Origin: Caldilineaceae bacterium
Lineage (GTDB): Bacteria > Chloroflexota > Anaerolineae > Caldilineales > Caldilineaceae
NCBI GenBank assembly: GCA_023384455.1
Contig: JAHDWH010000045.1
Span: 1-34,659 of the forward strand
Length of the DNA: 34,659 bases
Direction of reading: 5' to 3'
The notes beneath the pieces are model-generated. The model made no database searches. It saw nothing but the letters and a program-made list of their open reading frames with translations, and had not been told where the DNA came from. The first letter of the stretch is position 1; each line of letters starts with the position of its first letter. The position numbers and the translations under genes were made by a program. This document shows positions 30,344 through 34,659 of the stretch, one piece after another.

Positions 30344-30664
30344 TCGGCAATCTTCTCAGCCAGCATCAGCACAGTTTCGGGCAGAGTTGACCCGTCCACC
30401 ACCCACAGCCCCTCCGCGCCGTAGACTTTGCCCCGCTGATCCGCCACAGCCAGGGGGTCCCTGGCCGCTCCCATCCGGCAGGTGCTGGACGAGTGATGGC
30501 CGGTGTCCGCATAGCGCAGAATCCAGCGTCCAGGGCGTGGTCGTCCTCCAGCCCGGGGCCGGGGTGCTGCACGGCTTCCTGGACAAATCCGGCAAAGGCC
30601 GGATGCGTGACCAGTTTGTGGCAGAGGCGGATGGCCTCCCGCTGGCGTTGACGGTCGAAGGGAT
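30331..30664 (-). pseudogene. GMC oxidoreductase, C-terminal remnant with frameshift
   Basis: Two minus-strand frames together spell the C-terminus of a GMC (glucose-methanol-choline) flavoprotein: first HPFDRQRQREAIRLCHKLVT and following residues down to DDHALDA (bases 30664 to about 30530), then WILRYADTGHHSSSTCRMG, and VYGAEGLWVVDGSTLPETV to the TAA at 30331. The switch near 30527-30531 needs one extra base, so a single-base deletion broke the gene; a sequencing error is possible. H-H-S-S-S-T-C-R-M-G includes the active-site His. Only about 110 of ~520 codons remain, and repeats abut both ends. Confidence 0.85.
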
Positions 30665-30681
30665 GGGTAGTAATCGTACTT

Positions 30682-30749
30682 GTAACTGCTCACCCCCTCC
30701 TATCTCCCCCAGCTTGGGGAGGGGTAGGGTGGGGTGGCTGAACAGTTAC
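30682..30749. mobile_element. Palindromic MITE-like element (copy 3)
   Basis: Begins GTAACTGCTCACCCCCTCC and ends GGTGGCTGAACAGTTAC, with the inner stem CTCCCCCAGCTTGGGGAG. The ends are imperfect inverted repeats as in the copies at 6806 and 29344. It lies at the broken end of the GMC remnant, so it may mark the point where the rest of that gene was lost. Confidence 0.75.
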
Positions 30750-30758
30750 AATCAAATA

Positions 30759-30820
30759 TAGGTTGGGCTGTCAGTCTGATCTACAATAGAGCAGATTAGT
30801 CGAACCAACAGTCCGACCTA
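30759..30820. repeat. Imperfect inverted repeat (TAGGTTGGGCTGT)
   Basis: TAGGTTGGGCTGT (30759-30771) and ACAGTCCGACCTA (30808-30820) pair with two mismatches, both tolerable as G-U in RNA. It lies in the leader of the TIM-barrel gene, about 46 nt before its ATG. Confidence 0.6.
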
Positions 30821-30865
30821 CGACAGCTATTTTCACAGCAACGAATCCACGAAAGCGAGTGCTTT

Positions 30866-31732
30866 ATGTATCCCAATTTGAGTACCGGGGCCATCGGCGT
30901 CCAGGCAACTTTTGGCGAAGCGGTGGAGTTGGCCGCCCGTTACGGTTTTGGCGGAGTCGATTTTTCGATTGTAGAGGTTGAAAAGATCGTCCAGGCGCAG
31001 GGCGAAGCAGCCGTGGGCAAGCTGCTGAACGATGCGGGGGTGCGGCTTGGCTCCTGGGGGCCGCCGGTCAATTGGCGGACAGACGAGGCAAGCTGGCAGG
31101 CCGATCTGCCTCTGCTGGGCCGCCGGGCCCGCCTGGCCCGCGCATTGGGATCGGACCGTTCCTCCACGTGGATTATGCCGGGGGAGAATGACCGGGATTT
31201 TGCGGCGAACTACGCTTTTCATTTGGAGCGGCTGGGACCCGTTGCGGAAGGATTGGCGGCAGAGGGGTGCCGGTTGGGGCTGGAATGGGTTGGCCCCAAG
31301 ACCCTGCGCGACAGCCGCCGCTATCCCTTTATCCATACAATGGAGGGAATGCTCAAACTGGCGGCGGATTTGGGGACGGGGAATGTGGGGCTGCTGGTAG
31401 ACCTGTTCCACCTTTACACCAGCAATGCGTCGGTCTCCGCTGTGCATTCCCTGCCTGTGGCACAAGTGGTCAACGTCCATGTGAACGACGCCATCGCCGG
31501 GCGCAGCCCGGAGCAGCAACTGGACAACGAGCGCGCCCTGCCTGCGGAGACCGGCGTCACCGATATTGCCGGTTTTCTCCAGGCCCTGGCGGCCATCGGC
31601 TACGACGGCCCAGTCACAGTCGAACCCTTCAGTCAACGGCTGCGGGAGATGACCCCGGCAGATGCCGTGCAGACCACCGCCGATTCCCTGCGACGGGCCT
31701 GGGCACTGGCAGGAATACCCTTTCCGGGATAG
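30866..31732 (+). CDS. Sugar phosphate isomerase/epimerase (xylose isomerase-like TIM barrel)
   Basis: 288 residues from ATG; the ribosome site is weak (GCGAG, 6 nt). The AP-endonuclease-2/xylose-isomerase-like barrel is recognisable: GFGGVDFSIVEVE, LGLEWVGP (a metal-ligand Glu), VGLLVDLFHLY (Asp and His), VVNVHVNDA (His) and YDGPVTVEPFS (the last Glu). The four-ligand pattern E-D-H-E is in order, so an active metal-dependent isomerase or epimerase is likely. The sugar substrate is unknown. It stands alone between repeats and is followed by the LLM oxidoreductase. Confidence 0.88.
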   Translation: MYPNLSTGAIGVQATFGEAVELAARYGFGGVDFSIVEVEKIVQAQGEAAVGKLLNDAGVRLGSWGPPVNWRTDEASWQADLPLLGRRARLARALGSDRSSTWIMPGENDRDFAANYAFHLERLGPVAEGLAAEGCRLGLEWVGPKTLRDSRRYPFIHTMEGMLKLAADLGTGNVGLLVDLFHLYTSNASVSAVHSLPVAQVVNVHVNDAIAGRSPEQQLDNERALPAETGVTDIAGFLQALAAIGYDGPVTVEPFSQRLREMTPADAVQTTADSLRRAWALAGIPFPG

Positions 31733-31775
31733 GCAATGTCGGTCTCAGTGCGTTGAAACACACTTGCCGTAGCCG

Positions 31776-31796
31776 GCGCCGGTTGTAAACCGGCGC
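31776..31796 (+). terminator. GC-rich hairpin after the isomerase gene
   Basis: GCGCCGGTT, a GTA loop and AACCGGCGC form a perfect 9-bp stem 43 nt after the stop. The next bases are TGCGCTTTCCC, so the U tract is weak. It may end the isomerase transcript, since a new promoter follows at 31845. Confidence 0.45.
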
Positions 31797-31844
31797 TGCG
31801 CTTTCCCAATCTGGAATGCACCCGCGGGAAAGTGGCCTTTCTGC

Positions 31845-31874
31845 TTGACGCTCCGCCGCGAGCCGATGTACAAT
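31845..31874 (+). promoter_or_regulatory. Sigma-70-type promoter for the LLM oxidoreductase
   Basis: TTGACG (31845-31850), 18-nt spacer, TACAAT (31869-31874), with five of six consensus positions in both boxes. The transcription start would be near 31881, giving a leader of about 73 nt to the ATG at 31954. Confidence 0.7.
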
Positions 31875-31953
31875 CAAACCCAGTGATCTGCGCGCCATCC
31901 CAGAATCCCATCATCTCTTCTCTCTCCCCCACCGGCAAAGGAGCCTCGTAACA

Positions 31954-32964
31954 ATGGCCGACAAAAAATATACCCGGGTCGCCCTCTATTTACAGGACAA
32001 ACACCCCATCCGCGACGGGATGGCCTATGCAAAATATGCTGAAGAAAAAGGCTTCGAGGCTGTCTGGCAGGCCGAAAGTCGGCTGGTGCGGGATGCAATC
32101 GTCCCTATGGCGGCCTACGCCGCGGCCACCGAGCGCATCAAAATTGGCTCCGGTGTCATCAATAACTGGACGCGCAACATCGGCCTGCTGGCCGCCACTT
32201 TTTTAACCCTGGACGATCTGGCCCCGGACCGCATCATCTGTGGCATCGGTGCCTGGTGGGACCCCCTGGCCAAGAATGTGGGCATCGACCGGCGCAAACC
32301 CCTGGCCGCTATGCAGGAGACAATTGAGTTGTTGCGCCGTCTGCTGGCCATGGAAAATGTGACCTACGACGGCGAGTTCCACAAAGTCAGGGGTATTGAA
32401 TTGGATGTGGTGCATGGCCGCCGGGAACCGCGCAATGTGCCCATAATGATCGGCGCCACCGGCCCTAAAATGATGGAACTGACCGGGGCTATCTCCGACG
32501 GCGTGGTGCTCAACTATTGCGTGCCGCCGGACTATAACCACGAGGCGTTGGAGCAGTTGGAGAAGGGCGCAAAGTCCGCTGGACGCACGCTGGAAGACAT
32601 CGACCGCCCCCAACTGATCGTCTGCTCTGTCCACGAAGACCAGCAGATGGCCCTGGACGGAGCCCGGGAATTGCTTACCCAATACCTGGCCCAGCAGCCC
32701 CACATTGCCAAGGCCAGCGGTGTCAAGCCGGAGATTGTGGGGCAGATTCAGTCCATCCTGGGCTGGCCCGCCACCCACGAGCAGGTGCGCCAGGCTATGC
32801 CACTGGTCCCCGACGATCTGGTCAACCGCATCACCGCCAGCGGCACACCGGAACAGGTGAAGGCGAAGGTGCGCCAGTATATGGAAAATGGCGCGACCTG
32901 CCCGATTCTCTATCCCCTGGGGGATGTGAAGCTGATGATCGACACCTTTGCCGGGGGGTTCTGA
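31954..32964 (+). CDS. LLM-class flavin-dependent oxidoreductase (F420-type)
   Basis: 336 residues from ATG with AAAGGAG upstream. The luciferase-like barrel is seen: [20 protein letters not shown], then [33 protein letters not shown], and later [20 protein letters not shown] and DGVVLNY. The pattern resembles the methylenetetrahydromethanopterin-reductase-like branch that uses coenzyme F420 or FMN; the cofactor is not certain. F420-dependent enzymes are known in Chloroflexota. The start is supported by its own promoter. The next gene follows with a 30-nt gap. Confidence 0.9.
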   Translation: MADKKYTRVALYLQDKHPIRDGMAYAKYAEEKGFEAVWQAESRLVRDAIVPMAAYAAATERIKIGSGVINNWTRNIGLLAATFLTLDDLAPDRIICGIGAWWDPLAKNVGIDRRKPLAAMQETIELLRRLLAMENVTYDGEFHKVRGIELDVVHGRREPRNVPIMIGATGPKMMELTGAISDGVVLNYCVPPDYNHEALEQLEKGAKSAGRTLEDIDRPQLIVCSVHEDQQMALDGARELLTQYLAQQPHIAKASGVKPEIVGQIQSILGWPATHEQVRQAMPLVPDDLVNRITASGTPEQVKAKVRQYMENGATCPILYPLGDVKLMIDTFAGGF

Positions 32965-32994
32965 CCGTCCAGGTCTGCCCCAGAGGGGTAAGGG

Positions 32995-33561
32995 ATGCTC
33001 TATCTAATCGGTGGTGCGGCGCGTGCCGGCAAATCGACGGTTGCCCGGCGTTTTCTGGCAGAGACGGGCGTTCCCTTCTTCTGTCTGGATTATCTGATGA
33101 TGGGTGTGGCTTCCGGCCTGCCAGAAAGCGGTGTCGATCCGGATGACGGCGACGAACTGCGGGTCGCGGAGAGGCTGTGGCCGATGGTCAATCCTATGGC
33201 GACGGCGATGCTGGAGAATGGGGAAACCTATCTGCTGGAAGGTGTGCAGATGCTCCCCCAGTACGCCGGGGAATTGAGTGAGCGTTGGCCCGGACAGGTG
33301 CGCAGTTGTTTCCTGGGCTATGCGGAGATTGAGCTACAGGTGAAACTGGGCCAGCTACGCGAATTTGAAGGAGGAACCAACGATTGGATGAGCGATTTCG
33401 ACGATGAGCAGATGTGTCAGAGTATCGAATACTTCAAAACGTTGAGCGCATTTGTGCGCGACGAATGCGCGCGCTACAACCTGCTCTACATTGAGACGGC
33501 TGCCGACTTCCCGGCCTCTGTGGAGAGAGCCGTCGCCCATTTGAAGTATGGCGCAGCGTAG
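32995..33561 (+). CDS. P-loop kinase-like protein
   Basis: 188 residues from ATG, with AGAGGGGTAAGGG upstream. The P-loop is GGAARAGKSTVARRF (6-20). The length and the pattern of short P-loop, FFCLDYLMMGV, then YLLEGVQMLPQYAGEL resemble small kinases such as the zeta-toxin or 2-phosphoglycerate-kinase-like group. D32 in CLDYL and E80 in LEGVQM are candidates for catalytic acid positions. It could phosphorylate a small metabolite; no substrate is indicated. The gene lies in a row with the LLM gene and may share its transcript. Confidence 0.72.
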   Translation: MLYLIGGAARAGKSTVARRFLAETGVPFFCLDYLMMGVASGLPESGVDPDDGDELRVAERLWPMVNPMATAMLENGETYLLEGVQMLPQYAGELSERWPGQVRSCFLGYAEIELQVKLGQLREFEGGTNDWMSDFDDEQMCQSIEYFKTLSAFVRDECARYNLLYIETAADFPASVERAVAHLKYGAA

Positions 33562-33585
33562 GCGCAAATACGATCTCAGACTCCA

Positions 33586-33618
33586 TTTACAGATTCCACG
33601 CCGTTGCTGAGCAGTACA
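33586..33618. mobile_element. Right-end remnant of the TIR element of 30202-30343
   Basis: TTTACAGATTCCACG and, seven bases on, TGAGCAGTACA match the right end of the element at 30216-30329 (CTACAGATTCCACG, then TGATCAGTACA), with one difference in the terminal repeat. The left half is missing. It lies in the 86-nt gap before the metal-binding lipoprotein gene. Confidence 0.6.
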
Positions 33619-33647
33619 AAACACACATAACTTTTAGGATAGGCTAT

Positions 33648-34634
33648 ATGAAACTCCTTCTACGCTCCTTTTTTCTCCTGCTTCTCCTGCTGGCTCTCTC
33701 TGGCTGTGGGAGCGCCCAACCAGCACCGGCAGCCCAATCAGCCAAACTGCGGGTGGTGACAACCGTCTCCCCCATCGCAAATATCATTCACAACATCGGC
33801 GGCGACCGCATCGAACTGACGGGGATCGTCCCCGAAGGGGTCAACTCCCACACCTTCGAGCCGGCTCCCTCCCACGCCCGGCTGCTGGCCCAGGCCGATC
33901 TGATTTTTGTCAATGGCCTGCATCTGGAAGAGCCGACCATCAAACTGGCCGAGGCCAACAAGCGGGATGGGATAGAGATCATCTCTCTGGGCGAACAGAC
34001 GGTGACGCCCGATGAGTACGTTTTCGACTTCTCCTTCCCCAAAGAGGCGGGCAACCCCAACCCTCACCTGTGGATGAATCCGCTCTACGCGGCCCGCTAC
34101 GCCCAATTGGCAGCAGACGCGCTGGCGGCCAAAGACCCGGCCAATGCAGACTTTTATCAGGCCAACGCCGGGGCTTTTACCACCCGCATAGATGCGCTCG
34201 ACAAAGCCATCGCCGCCACAATTGAGACGATCCCGGCGGAAAAGCGCCGCCTGCTCACCTATCACGACTCCTTCGCCTACTTTGCCCCCCGCTATGGGAT
34301 GACCGTTCTGGGTGCGATCCAGCCCGCCGACTTCTCCGAGCCGTCCGCCCAGGAGGTGGCCCGGCTGATCACCCAACTGCGGGAGGAGAAGATTCCCGCC
34401 ATCTTCGGCTCCGAAGTATTCCCTTCGCCCATTCTGGAGCAGATTGCAAAGGAATCCGGCGCGGTCTTCATCGACCAGTTGCGGGACGACGACCTGCCCG
34501 GCGAAGAGGGCGACGCCAATCATTCCTACTTCGGACTGCTGGTGGAGGATGTGCGCATCATCAGTCAGGCGCTGGGCGGCAACCCGGCGCTGATGGACGG
34601 GGTGGAGGTGGGGAATCTGACAGCAGGACGCTAA
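33648..34634 (+). CDS. Zinc/manganese ABC transporter substrate-binding lipoprotein
   Basis: 328 residues from ATG with AGGATAGG 4-5 nt upstream. A lipoprotein signal (FFLLLLLLALSGC) puts the acylated Cys at 20. The TroA/ZnuA cluster A-I fold follows: H68 (GVNSHTFEPAPS), H140 (NPHLWMNP) and H206 (TYHDSFAYF), with an Asp near 276 (VFIDQL) as fourth ligand. His at the third site is more usual in zinc than in manganese binders (which use Glu), so zinc is favoured. It delivers metal to an ABC permease, whose genes would be expected downstream, beyond the window. Confidence 0.92.
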   Translation: MKLLLRSFFLLLLLLALSGCGSAQPAPAAQSAKLRVVTTVSPIANIIHNIGGDRIELTGIVPEGVNSHTFEPAPSHARLLAQADLIFVNGLHLEEPTIKLAEANKRDGIEIISLGEQTVTPDEYVFDFSFPKEAGNPNPHLWMNPLYAARYAQLAADALAAKDPANADFYQANAGAFTTRIDALDKAIAATIETIPAEKRRLLTYHDSFAYFAPRYGMTVLGAIQPADFSEPSAQEVARLITQLREEKIPAIFGSEVFPSPILEQIAKESGAVFIDQLRDDDLPGEEGDANHSYFGLLVEDVRIISQALGGNPALMDGVEVGNLTAGR

Positions 34635-34659
34635 ATGCTTTGTAAACGAAGTAATTTGG

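Overview
The window is about 34.7 kb of GC-rich (roughly 60% by eye), gene-dense bacterial DNA. Several things together point to Chloroflexota, class Anaerolineae or Caldilineae: a DUF4058 gene, a BTAD/AAA regulator, a DUF4129/DUF4350 membrane operon, an LLM flavin oxidoreductase, and intergenic spacers full of short-word inverted repeats. This placement is inference from gene content and style; no marker gene (rRNA, ribosomal protein) is present. I saw no rRNA, tRNA, CRISPR array or intact transposase.

Layout. Bases 1-5.3 kb (+): 3' part of a dynamin-like GTPase, two GNAT acetyltransferases, an amidohydrolase and a serine beta-lactamase-fold hydrolase. 5.3-12.7 kb (-): an eight-gene run read right to left: aldo/keto reductase, larB, larE, larC, a NUDIX gene overlapping larC, a second aldo/keto reductase, DUF4058 and a methyltransferase. 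larB, larC and larE make the nickel-pincer nucleotide cofactor of LarA-type racemases, but no larA is in the window. 13.0-15.0 kb (+): an orphan E1-beta subunit and a NUDIX-zinc-ribbon protein. 15.1-20.9 kb (-): a BTAD/AAA regulator, a small unknown protein, a phosphoribosyltransferase and a secreted nuclease. 21.1-30.2 kb (+): P-loop protein, enolase-superfamily enzyme, a three-gene membrane operon (DUF4129/DUF4350), CBS protein, metallo-beta-lactamase-fold protein, TPR protein, and a lone FAD-binding subunit. 30.2-30.9 kb: a decayed GMC oxidoreductase end invaded by repeats. 30.9-34.6 kb (+): TIM-barrel isomerase, LLM oxidoreductase, P-loop kinase-like protein and a zinc/manganese-binding lipoprotein.

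The most unusual signal is not a gene. Most larger gene junctions carry an inverted repeat whose arms are built from repeated 7-9 nt words, and the word differs from junction to junction. Several are perfect stems of 17-32 bp with loops of 9-15 nt. Arms overlap stop codons and supply C-terminal residues. Related word strings have also entered coding sequence in frame: a ~40-codon insertion between the two halves of LarC, and a perfect 15-bp palindrome between the NUDIX and zinc-ribbon parts of another protein. Separately, a 114-bp element with 12-bp terminal inverted repeats and 14-bp flanking direct repeats sits exactly at the stop codon of the GMC remnant, and a second palindromic family has three full copies and one partial copy.
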